A program made the position numbers and the translations under genes. This document shows, in pieces, positions 57,051 to 64,000 of a stretch of DNA of 64,000 nt (positions within the stretch are counted from its first letter, which is position 1; the number at the start of each line of letters is the position of its first letter). The notes under the pieces were generated by a model. That model ran no database searches and had not been told where the DNA came from. It saw only the letters and a list, made by a program, of their open reading frames with translations. Location: contig NZ_PPXG01000004.1 in assembly GCF_002909485.1 (NCBI RefSeq), positions 427,644 through 491,643 of the forward strand, in the 5' to 3' direction. Source of the DNA: Stutzerimonas stutzeri (GTDB lineage: Bacteria > Pseudomonadota > Gammaproteobacteria > Pseudomonadales > Pseudomonadaceae).

Positions 57051-58082
57051 GTGAGCAGAGACAGAGACGAAGGCGAGGAGGAACGTGAGACGGCCAATGC
57101 CGCTCACGAGCTTTTCGTGCTTGGGCAAAAGACCGTTGAGGCACGCGCCGTATTGGCAGCTCTGCAAAATGAGTTGAGTGACGCCAGCAATCGGCTGGTG
57201 GATACCCAGCAAGTCGAGCAATTGATAGAAGCCAATCAGCAGCTGGTCCTGGCGATACTGTTGGCGCAATCGGATGCGGCAACCCTCCCGCGCCTGGAGG
57301 ACCAGTGTTTGTACCAGGAGCTTCGTGAAGCGAACGCGCAACTGGTCCTCGCTGCACTCAGCGCGCAAGACCTGCACGCCACCGCAGAGCGCGCACTGAG
57401 TCAGCAGAAAAACATCCTCGCAATGGTGGCCCACGAGTTGCGCAACCCACTAACGCCCATCAGCATGATTGCCGAGCGTATGGTTCGGCTGCCGAGCGAC
57501 CAGCTACCGCGCATGCGCGAGTTGATCGAGGGCCAGGTGCGGCATATTTCAAAACTGGTCGACGATCTACTCGACGTTTCCCGTGTCAGCACTGGCAAGT
57601 TGCGAGTCGAGTGTCAGCACGTCTACATGATTGAGATCCTGAACAATGCCATCGGTGCGTGCAGCCCACTGATGATGGCGAAAAAGCAACACTTCGAAGC
57701 TCACCTTCCCGATGGCGCCTTGATAGTGAACGGTGACCCTGCCCGGCTTACGCAAATACTCAGCAACTTGCTGACCAATGCAGCCAAGTACACGCCTGCC
57801 GAAGGCCGGATCAAACTGTCCGTTACGGCGCAGGCCGACGTCTTGAAAATACGCGTCTCAGACAACGGAATCGGTATTTCCGCCGAGGTGCTCCCGTTCA
57901 TTTTTGATCCTTACGTCCAGGATGAGCACGCCATAGGCTTCAACGGCTCTGGCCTGGGCATTGGCTTGACGGTCGTTCGCGAGCTGGTCGAAGCGCACGG
58001 CGGAAAGGTCGTCGGCATGAGCGAGGGCAGTGGGAAGGGCAGCGAATTCGTGGTGACGTTACCGTTGGTGAGTGCTGGTTGA
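57051..58082 (+). CDS. Soluble sensor histidine kinase paired with the KaiC-like protein
   Basis: The product is 343 residues with no transmembrane segment. An N-terminal helical/coiled-coil region (about 10-120) leads to the H-box VAHELRNPLTP with His128 and an HATPase domain with N-box LSNLLTNAAKYTP, G1 DNGIGIS and G2 GSGLGIGL. The start is a GTG 9 bp after the KaiC-like stop. No response regulator is in the window, so the output is unknown. The input probably comes from the KaiC-like protein, by context. Confidence 0.88.
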   Translation: MSRDRDEGEEERETANAAHELFVLGQKTVEARAVLAALQNELSDASNRLVDTQQVEQLIEANQQLVLAILLAQSDAATLPRLEDQCLYQELREANAQLVLAALSAQDLHATAERALSQQKNILAMVAHELRNPLTPISMIAERMVRLPSDQLPRMRELIEGQVRHISKLVDDLLDVSRVSTGKLRVECQHVYMIEILNNAIGACSPLMMAKKQHFEAHLPDGALIVNGDPARLTQILSNLLTNAAKYTPAEGRIKLSVTAQADVLKIRVSDNGIGISAEVLPFIFDPYVQDEHAIGFNGSGLGIGLTVVRELVEAHGGKVVGMSEGSGKGSEFVVTLPLVSAG

Positions 58083-58101
58083 GAGGGCGCTTTCGGCATC
58101 A

Positions 58102-58425
58102 GGCAGGAACACCCATCGGCGCTGCTCAAGCCGCCGAGGGTCCAGCAGGCTGAGCTTTCGTGGCTGGCAAAAGTAGATGGCCGAGTGCTGGAGTCGATCC
58201 GCAGTGGCTGCGATAAGCCGCACTTCGAAGTCGCAATGATCTGTCTGGCCGACTTGGCCCGACGCTGAGTAATTGCAGCCGGGATCTACCGAAATGCCGT
58301 CATCACATTCAGCAGGACTAAGAGTGGTAATACTCGGTCTTTCTCGATCTCGTCGGAGCTGAAAAAGAAATCACCCAGCACTCAGCGCCACGGGCATTTC
58401 ATCCCGGCGAGAATCTCATTCCGAA
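58102..58425 (+). pseudogene. Degenerate tyrosine-recombinase fragment
   Basis: This stretch aligns by eye with 60076-60425 inside the integrase gene further right. Shared runs include GAGTCGATCCGC, ATGATCTGTCTGGC and CGCCACGGGCATTTCA. Small deletions and stops break the frame. It is the remnant of a second, closely related integrase. The 407 bp between the kinase and the next small gene contain only this. Confidence 0.8.
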
Positions 58426-58489
58426 AAGAACGATGCGATTATGGGGGATGCGATTCTTTCAGCGATCGCAGCTTCAATCAGGGTTGATC

Positions 58490-58651
58490 TCACGGATCCA
58501 GGAAAGGCTCGGGACCACCATCACCACTCGTCTTGATCAGGCGAACAGTCGAGGGTTCTAGAGCATGCAGGGTCCCGGAGAATGGCACGACCAACAATCC
58601 GAGATTTTGATAGATCTTTTCGTCGAGTTCCTCTTGGGTATCCTTAGTCAT
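58490..58651 (-). CDS. Small protein of 53 residues, unknown
   Basis: The product starts MTKDTQEELDEKIYQNLGLLVVPF and has no recognisable motif. An in-frame extension to 58750 would run through a terminator and a tRNA-like end, so the ATG at 58651 is used. There is no strong ribosome site. It may be an element-borne gene or not coding. Confidence 0.4.
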   Translation of the reverse strand: MTKDTQEELDEKIYQNLGLLVVPFSGTLHALEPSTVRLIKTSGDGGPEPFLDP

Positions 58652-58680
58652 TGCTACTCTATTCTTTCGACACCGCAAAG

Positions 58681-58718
58681 AAAAAAGCCCCGAGAATCTC
58701 AAGATTCTCGGGGCTTTT
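58681..58718 (-). terminator. Rho-independent terminator next to a tRNA-like end
   Basis: GCCCCGAGAATCT and AGATTCTCGGGGC form a 13-bp stem, with TTTT on one side and six A residues on the other, so it works in both directions. On the minus strand it follows the tRNA-like end at 58724 by 5 bp. Confidence 0.85.
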
Positions 58719-58723
58719 GCGTT

Positions 58724-58748
58724 TGGTGGAGTCGGGAGGATTGAACTC
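58724..58748 (-). other. tRNA-3'-end-like sequence, possible attachment site
   Basis: On the minus strand GAGTTCAATCCTCCCGACTCCACCA looks like the T-arm and acceptor end of a tRNA or tmRNA ending in CCA (listed in two parts: GAGTTCAATC and CTCCCGACTCCACCA). It is one base short of a canonical tRNA and the upstream part is missing. Integrative elements often leave such ends. The tRNA identity cannot be named. Confidence 0.4.
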
Positions 58749-58917
58749 ATTGCTTAGTGTGCCGTTTCGGCGCAAAGCGTGTCGTTAAGCGGTTTTCGGC
58801 TGATCCGCCTGCTCGTATCGGGGCAATTCGGCACAGTGCTTTCGATGCTTCATCGACACCGCGTTTAGCAACACGCTAAAGTGCTCTTGCCATTTTTTGC
58901 CAAACGGGGCTGCCCGC

Positions 58918-59154
58918 ATGAGTACCATGAACATTTCCCTTCCCGAGACGCTGAAGAGCTTCGTGGATGAGCAAGTCAATCAGCGTGGCTACGGCACCAG
59001 TAGTGAATACGTCCGCGAATTGATCCGCAAAGACCAGGACCGCCAGCACCTTCGGGGTTTGCTACTGGCGGGTGCCGCCTCAACTCCGACTGCTCCCGTT
59101 GATGCAGACTACTTCGAATCCCTGCGTGATCGGGTTCGGAATGCTCGCGGATGA
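58918..59154 (+). CDS. parD: ParD-family antitoxin
   Basis: The product is 78 residues with a ribbon-helix-helix start MNISLPETLKSFVDEQVNQRGYGTSSEYVREL (shown in part) typical of ParD antitoxins that bind DNA and the toxin. The stop overlaps the toxin ATG by 4 bp. The ATG at 58918 is preferred; one at 58897 is in frame. Confidence 0.88.
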   Translation: MSTMNISLPETLKSFVDEQVNQRGYGTSSEYVRELIRKDQDRQHLRGLLLAGAASTPTAPVDADYFESLRDRVRNARG

Positions 59155-59477
59155 AGCAAAAGCCAGTCATTCCAAGAGCGCTAGCGCGCGATGACGTTGA
59201 TCGAGCGATTGCCTACTACTTGGAGCAAGAGGCCGATAAGGCGGCGCTGGGCCTGATTGATGCGCTGGAGCACGCTTATAAACAGCTCGGTCGCCATCCC
59301 GAATCAGGCTCCAACCGCTACGCACATGAGCTGGATCTTCCCGGCCTACGATCCTGGCCGCTCAAGCGCTATCCCTACGTGGTGTTCTACGTGGAGCGTC
59401 CGAACCACATTGAGGTTTGGCGTGTACTGCACGGTATGAGTGATTTGCCTGCATGGCTACAGGATATACCCAAATAG
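59151..59477 (+). CDS. parE: ParE/RelE-family toxin
   Basis: The product is 108 residues with the ParE fold: AIAYYLEQEADKAALGLIDALEHAY, then LRSWPLKRYPYVVFYVE and IEVWRVLHGMSDLP. ParE toxins typically block DNA gyrase. With the upstream gene it forms a type II toxin-antitoxin module of the accessory region. Confidence 0.88.
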   Translation: MKQKPVIPRALARDDVDRAIAYYLEQEADKAALGLIDALEHAYKQLGRHPESGSNRYAHELDLPGLRSWPLKRYPYVVFYVERPNHIEVWRVLHGMSDLPAWLQDIPK

Positions 59478-59650
59478 ATTTAGTTTTCGCCAGCCACTAT
59501 TTGAGGAAGACTGTTTGTTGTCGCCCGCTCAATGCTAGTGCCCTGCTCCTTGATCTGTGCGCGGTCGAGCTTTTCCTTCTCGTCGTCCACCCGCAGCGTT
59601 GGTTTGCCAAAAACACAAACAAGCTGACGTAGCTGCTCCCGGCCAAGGCG

Positions 59651-60652
59651 GTGATGGTCATGGCAATTGAGCAACTGCCTAGCGGGCGCTGGAAAGTCGA
59701 TGTAGAACCGATCAAGGGCAAGCGCTTCCGCAAGACGTTCAAGACCAAGGGCGAAGCCCAGCGGTTCGAGGCGACGTGTCGGTCGAAGGTGATAGAGAAC
59801 CGGGAGTGGTCGCCCAGTACGGCAGATACGTGGCGACTGAGTGCGCTTATCGAATCTTGGTATGACCTGCACGGCCACTCGCTGCGGGATGGTTTACGGC
59901 GTCGCAAGAAGCTCGATGCCTTGGCCAAGCGGCTGCGAGATCCCATCGCCTCACGGATCGACCCGCAAGCCTAAGCGCATGATCGCCGGGTGCGGATGGA
60001 AGCAGGTGCCTCGCCGAAAACGCTCAACAATGAGCTGGGGTATCTGCGCTCGGTCTGCAACGAGCTTCGTGGCCTCGCCGTCATCAAGTACGAGAATCCG
60101 CTTGCTCTGGTGAAACCGTTGAAGATCCAGGAGCGTGAGCTTTCATGGCTGACGAACGAACAGATCGCCGAGCTGCTGGAGTCGATCCGCGACGGCTGCG
60201 ATAACCCGCATGTCGAGCTGGTCGCGATGATCTGTCTGGCAACCGGGGCACGATGGTCCGAGGCCGAGAAGCTGCAGCCAGGATCTATCCGAAACGGCGT
60301 CATCACGTTCAGCAGGACCAAGAGCGGCAAGGTGCGGTCGGTCCCGATCTCGCCGGAGCTGGAGAAGAAGATCGCCCAGCACTGGAAGCGCCACGGGCAT
60401 TTCACCCCGGCGATAACCTCGTTCCGGCGTGCGCTGGCAAGAACCACGATCAGGCTACCGAAAGGGCAGGCCGCTCATGCGCTGCGGCACACCTTCGCCA
60501 GTCACTTCATCCAGAACGGTGGCAACATCCTCACCTTGCAGAGGATCCTGGGTCATTCGAGCTTGGCCATGACGATGCGGTACGCACATCTGGCGCCGGA
60601 TCATCTTTTAGACGCAGTGAAGCTAGGCCCCTTGCGTAGCTTTGGGGAGTGA
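59651..60652 (+). pseudogene. int: Phage-type tyrosine recombinase with an in-frame stop
   Basis: Both halves are in the same frame. Codons from 59651 give an arm-binding domain (GRWKVDVEPIKGKRFRKTF), then TAA at 59972-59974, then an open frame giving ASPKTLNNELGYLRSV and the catalytic domain: ATGARWSE (Arg), HALRHTFASHF (His-x-x-Arg) and LGHSSLAMTMRYAHL (His and Tyr). The single nonsense codon splits an otherwise complete integrase of about 333 codons. Restart at 59990 would lack the N-terminal domain. Its 3' end overlaps the convergent gene by 30 bp. Confidence 0.85.
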
Positions 60653-61303
60653 GTAGGAGACGTTTTTCCCGTTCTCCTTCACATATCCTCTTTTGCGCAG
60701 TGTTGCGTAGATTTGCTCAATCTCTTTGATTGGGGTTGATTTACCGACCTTAGAATGGATGGTGTTAAGTAGTGTCTTGGTCGTCTTTGGCTTAGATGTC
60801 TTTCGCCCAATTAGATCGGCTACTACGGCTTTGACCACAGGATCTTCAGCCGCTGGCGCAGGAGCTTTTGGAGTAGCTTGAAGCTTTGGCTTGGGGGGCG
60901 GACTGACCGGCTTAGGGGTTGCCTCACCGGGAGTCTTGAAGCAGGGCATCTCCTCAATCGATTCTGAGCGTAACGCGAAGATTCCCTTGCCCTTTAGGTG
61001 CTTCAGAAGCGGGTCGAAGCCTTTATCCCGGGAGATGATGTGGTAGAACCCGGTAGGGTCCGCATTAGCCAACTGCCCGAGGTAATAGGCAATATGAAAG
61101 TCCAATGCATTAGCGCCAGGGGTGTCGAGCTGGATGTAGTCCGCTCGCTGACCTAGTCGATGTACCGATACCGCCAGCTCTGTAGGAAGCCTGGTGTTAT
61201 TTGGGCCTAAAAAAACCCTCAGGCAGAAGTGCGGTTCGCTGAGCAGGGCCAGGGACGACGCTTGGACATTCTCGTAATCGATCAAAACGTAATTGGTGCG
61301 CAT
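60623..61303 (-). CDS. NYN/PIN-like domain protein
   Basis: The product is 226 residues. It begins MRTNYVLIDYENVQ, the acidic first motif of NYN/PIN-like nucleases; further acidic residues are in ALDFHIAYYLGQ and HIISRDKGFDPLLKHL. A proline- and lysine-rich linker (about 130-165) leads to a winged-helix-like C-terminus (IKEIEQIYATLRKRGYVKE). This suggests RNA cleavage coupled to nucleic-acid binding. ATG at 61303 fits the domain start; one at 61333 is in frame. It overlaps the integrase end. Target unknown. Confidence 0.75.
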   Translation of the reverse strand: MRTNYVLIDYENVQASSLALLSEPHFCLRVFLGPNNTRLPTELAVSVHRLGQRADYIQLDTPGANALDFHIAYYLGQLANADPTGFYHIISRDKGFDPLLKHLKGKGIFALRSESIEEMPCFKTPGEATPKPVSPPPKPKLQATPKAPAPAAEDPVVKAVVADLIGRKTSKPKTTKTLLNTIHSKVGKSTPIKEIEQIYATLRKRGYVKENGKNVSYSLPKATQGA

Positions 61304-61410
61304 CCTTTCGTCCCTGGTCTTCCTTGCGAACATCTGCCGCCGTGCTCAAAGGTTGGAATTGCCGCCTAAGCTGCGACACTTCTTCGACACCCGCTACTCC
61401 AGAAAGCAAA

Positions 61411-61445
61411 AACCCCTGAAATTCTCTAGGAAAATCAGGGGTTTA
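61411..61445 (-). terminator. Terminator-like hairpin right of the NYN gene
   Basis: CCCCTGA and TCAGGGG bracket an AT-rich loop, with A-runs and T-runs on the two sides. On the minus strand it lies 13 bp after a tRNA-end-like sequence, copying the arrangement at 58681-58748. Confidence 0.7.
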
Positions 61446-61457
61446 AGTGCTTCTAAT

Positions 61458-61484
61458 TGGTGGGCCGGGGTCGTTTGATTTGAA
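61458..61484 (-). other. Second tRNA-3'-end-like sequence
   Basis: On the minus strand the sequence ends GACCCCGGCCCACCA after TTCAAATCAAAC. It again looks like a decayed tRNA 3' end followed by a terminator. It differs from the one at 58724, so the two are not direct repeats of one insertion. Confidence 0.35.
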
Positions 61485-61531
61485 GATGTAAGCTTATGAT
61501 CTGAAAGGAAATGTACGAGTAAAAATAATTC

Positions 61532-61552
61532 AGGGATACATGTAGGGATACA
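61532..61552 (+). repeat. Tandem AGGGATACA repeat
   Basis: AGGGATACA occurs at 61532-61540 and 61544-61552, 12 bp apart. Short direct repeats near an att end may be integrase arm-binding sites. Apart from this, the terminator and the tRNA-like end, the 432 bp from 61304 to 61735 hold nothing I can identify. Confidence 0.4.
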
Positions 61553-61735
61553 GAATCCTTCCTGCTGCCCTCAAATGATCCTATGGCACCCAGGCAGTAG
61601 CACCCCAGGAACCGTTAAGTTCAGGTGGTAGCACTTTCCCTCAAGTAACGGACTGCTTGCGCCCAGCCCCACATGGATCGCTTCAATTAGACCTGGACGT
61701 GATTCATTCACGTCCACGTGACAGCTCATGGATGC

Positions 61736-63884
61736 CTAAGCGTGTTCACCGATCAGCGTTAGTACATCGTCGATAAAGCGCCCTTCGGCAGGCTCGGTAC
61801 CTTCACGAAGGTAGCCAGGCAATCGTTGTTGGAACTCGCTGCGGTCAACCGGCATGAATTCCAGCAAAGCTTCGAGCATGGCAGGTCGCAGCAGGCGGCG
61901 ATTTTCCGGCGTGTCGGGTAGGGCAGGGCGAATGATCTGCTGGTCGAGATACATCAGTTTCTCGCGTAAGTCCGTGCTGCCCTCCTGAGAAATTCGCTCG
62001 GCGTGTTGGCTTTGTTCCTCGGCGACCTGCTGGATGAGCTCTTCTTCGGGCTGTTCTGGCTCCATCTCCATGGATGGTTCGGTGCGTAGCGCCGCAAGTT
62101 CCTGAAGAATAGGCTCCAGCTGCAGCGTTGCGTTACGGAACCAGTCCACCGACCAGATCCGGCGGATTCGCCAACCGAGCTGTTCAAGTACGCTTTGGCG
62201 CAGACGATCACGATCACGGGCCGACTTGGCCGAATGGTATGCCGCACCGTCGCATTCAATGCCCATGAGATACCGACCTGGTTGGCCCGGATCGCGCACA
62301 GCCAGATCAATGAAGAAGCCGGCAACGCCGACCTGCGGCTCGCACTGATAGCCTTTGCGCTCCAATGCCTCGATGACGGCGACCTCAAAATCACTGTCCG
62401 AGGCCCTCCCTGTTTCTCGAGTGTGTGGCATATGCCCCGATTCCGCGAACTGCAAAAAGTCGCGTAGCGCGAGCACACCCCGGCTGGATGTTCCGGTGGC
62501 GATAAGGTCGCTTGCGGTGAACGACGCAAATACCTGCATGCGTTTCTTGGAGCGGGTGAACAACACGTTCAGGCGGCGCCAGCCATCTGCACCGTTTATT
62601 GGACCAAAGCGTTGCGGGACTTTTCCGCCAATTTCCATCGGGCCATAGGTGGTTGAAATGTAGATGACGTCGCGTTCATCCCCCTGAACGTTTTCCAAGT
62701 TCTTGATGAAAAGCGGCTCGTCGACCGCTTCGTTACGGCTGAGTGCCTCCTGGAGAGCTAGGTTCTGCTTGGCAAGCTGCTCCAGTGCGCGATCGATCTG
62801 TTCAGCTTGCTTCACGTTCATGGCGACAACGCCGAGCGACTCTTCAGGCCGGTTTAGCAAGTGGTGTTCGATGGCCTTGGCGACAATCTCGGCTTCTTCG
62901 ATATTACGTTGCTCGACGAAACGTCCGCGGGTCACCCGCACAAACTTCACGCCAAACTCATTCGATTCGCGGTGAGGCGAAGGGTAGACCACCAGATTAC
63001 TGTCGTAGAAGGCTCGGTTAGAGAAGGCGATCAGGCTTTCGTGGCGCGACCGGTAATGCCAACGCAGACGGCGCAACTTAAACAGCGGCATCGCCGCTTC
63101 GAGAATACTTTCTGAATCCTGCGCGAGGGAGATCTCTTCGCTGTCTTCGTCATCGTCGCCACCCTGGCGGGAGAAGAAGCTAGTCGGGGGCAGCTGTTTG
63201 GGGTCGCCAACGACTACTAGTTGGCTGCCTCGGGAGATAGCACCCAAAGCTTCTTCCGGCCGCATTTGTGAAGCTTCATCCATGACGACAATATCGAAGT
63301 GGACCTTGCTAGCTGGTAAGTACTGCGCGACGGCCATGGGCGACATCATAAAACAGGGTTTCAGGCCCTGCAGCGCTTCGGACGCACGCAGCATGAGTGA
63401 ACGTATAGACTCATGTCGTGTTTTCTTGCCGGACTCATGTTTTAGCAGAGCGAGCTGGGTACGGTCCTTAACTTTGCCAGAGTTATTGCCCTCGGGGACC
63501 TTATGTTGGTCAATCTTTGCAGCTAGCTGCTCGCGTTGAAGCTTGGTGAGCTGGCCGTCTATCTCAGCAAAACGAGAACGGACCGCTTCCTGATCCTTGC
63601 CAGAGAACTGCCCCAGCGCCGGGTTGCCTTCGAGTACCTGCTTGGCCCAAAGATCCATAAGGCCCAATAGGCATGCATCTTTGGTTCTTTCCGCTGAAAG
63701 TGCTTGGTTCTCGACGGCGATAATCACCGCCTCGAAGCCAAGGTCAGCAAGCCTCTTGCGCAGGCGGCGGTATTCCAGCCAGTGTTCGAGCAGTTCTTCA
63801 TTCTGCGCTGCCAATTGCAGACGTTGTTTGATAGCAGATAGGTCGTCCTGATCGACGCTCTTCCACCATTGGGTCGGATTGAAC
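61736..63884 (-). pseudogene. Superfamily 1 helicase with Vsr-like nuclease domain, 5' end cut by an IS element
   Basis: The open frame runs from the IS junction (about 63884) to 61736; an internal ATG at 63814 would give 692 residues. Helicase motifs II (VVMDEASQ), III (VVVGDPKQLPPTS), IV (LRWHYRSRHESL), V (NVQGDERDVI) and VI (LNVLFTRSKKR) are present, but the Walker A part is gone. The C-terminus has a restriction-endonuclease-like domain (GIECDGAAYHS, RDRLRQ, LGWRIRRIWSVDW). The layout fits DUF4011-helicase-Vsr proteins linked to phage defence. It should be inactive. Confidence 0.82.
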
Positions 63885-64000
63885 TAGCCCCGGTTTCACG
63901 GACACCGGCCTAAGAGACAGCGTGTAGGCGCTCATACTCAAACGGCGTCATGTACGCCAGGTATGAATGCCGTCGCTGCCGGTTGTAAAAAACCTCAATG
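63885..64000 (-). mobile_element. IS3-family insertion sequence, end
   Basis: From 63885 the sequence TAGCCCCGGTTTCACGGACA no longer fits the helicase frame and leads into a transposase C-terminus. It is the terminal part of an IS3-family element that continues past the window. The target duplication and other end cannot be seen. Confidence 0.8.
63910..64000 (-). CDS. IS3-family transposase OrfB, C-terminal fragment
   Basis: The last 29 residues read IEVFYNRQRRHSYLAYMTP and then FEYERLHAVS before the stop. FYNRxRRHSxLxYxTPxxYE is the standard C-terminus of IS3-family rve transposases. The rest lies beyond the window. Confidence 0.88.
   Translation of the reverse strand, partial: IEVFYNRQRRHSYLAYMTPFEYERLHAVS

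Noticed and set aside
58724..58748. A complete tRNA gene on the minus strand
   Set aside because: Only the T-arm and acceptor end are recognisable; no anticodon arm or D-arm can be folded from the adjacent bases.

Overview
The window looks like a GC-rich chromosome segment of a denitrifying pseudomonad, most likely of the Pseudomonas (Stutzerimonas) stutzeri group. The reasons are the nir/nor gene content, paired Dnr-type regulators, a maltotetraose-forming (G4) amylase that strongly resembles the P. stutzeri enzyme as I remember it, and many intergenic REP palindromes built on a GTAGGGTGGGCTTCAGCCC-type core. No database search was possible, so the species is an inference.

Layout. (1) 1-19.4 kb is an anaerobic-life block: end of nirM, then nirCFDLGH (heme d1 biogenesis), norCB and norD (nitric oxide reductase), the small zinc-ribbon gene dnrP, the NO-responsive regulator dnr, dnrN (di-iron repair protein) with a small partner gene, norR, ubiUVT (oxygen-independent ubiquinone synthesis), a DGC-domain gene, a second Dnr-like regulator (DnrS type) and the class III ribonucleotide reductase genes. 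Six FNR-type boxes (TTGAT/C-N4-A/GTCAA) and one weaker one tie these units together; dnrN has a sigma-54 promoter with three NorR-type sites. The reductase is encoded in two pieces, with the glycyl-radical segment as a separate 51-residue gene, and its activase gene nrdG carries a frameshift. (2) 19.5-24.9 kb holds an FtrABCD-type ferrous-iron uptake operon behind a Fur-like box, an MFS exporter and a small membrane protein. (3) 24.9-34.4 kb is an Entner-Doudoroff block: edd-glk, hexR, zwf-pgl-eda, gapN and an aldo/keto reductase, with similar HexR-like sites before edd and zwf. (4) 34.6-35.0 kb is a guanidinium exporter gene behind a two-hairpin guanidine-II riboswitch. (5) 35.2-54.9 kb is a starch and maltodextrin island: malM, lamB, G4 amylase, a kinase-like gene with a MalS-like amylase, malEFG, malT, two unrelated small genes, maltose acetyltransferase, a GH13 glucosidase and malK. 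Its promoters carry MalT boxes and a recurrent TACGCC motif. This island would feed glucose units into the Entner-Doudoroff block.

(6) 55.1-58.1 kb is a three-gene unit: an unknown helical protein, a double KaiC-like ATPase lacking the KaiC phosphosites, and a soluble histidine kinase. (7) 58.1-64 kb is a decaying accessory region: a degenerate integrase copy, tRNA-3'-end-like sequence next to terminators, a ParDE toxin-antitoxin pair, a second integrase with an in-frame stop, a NYN/PIN-like protein, and a helicase-nuclease gene cut by an IS3-family element that runs off the window.

Strongest leads are the split NrdD plus broken nrdG, the TACGCC motif of the maltodextrin promoters, the kinase-like gene in the amylase operon, the KaiC/kinase unit, and the paired integrase/att-like modules. 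No CRISPR array, rRNA or complete tRNA gene was seen.
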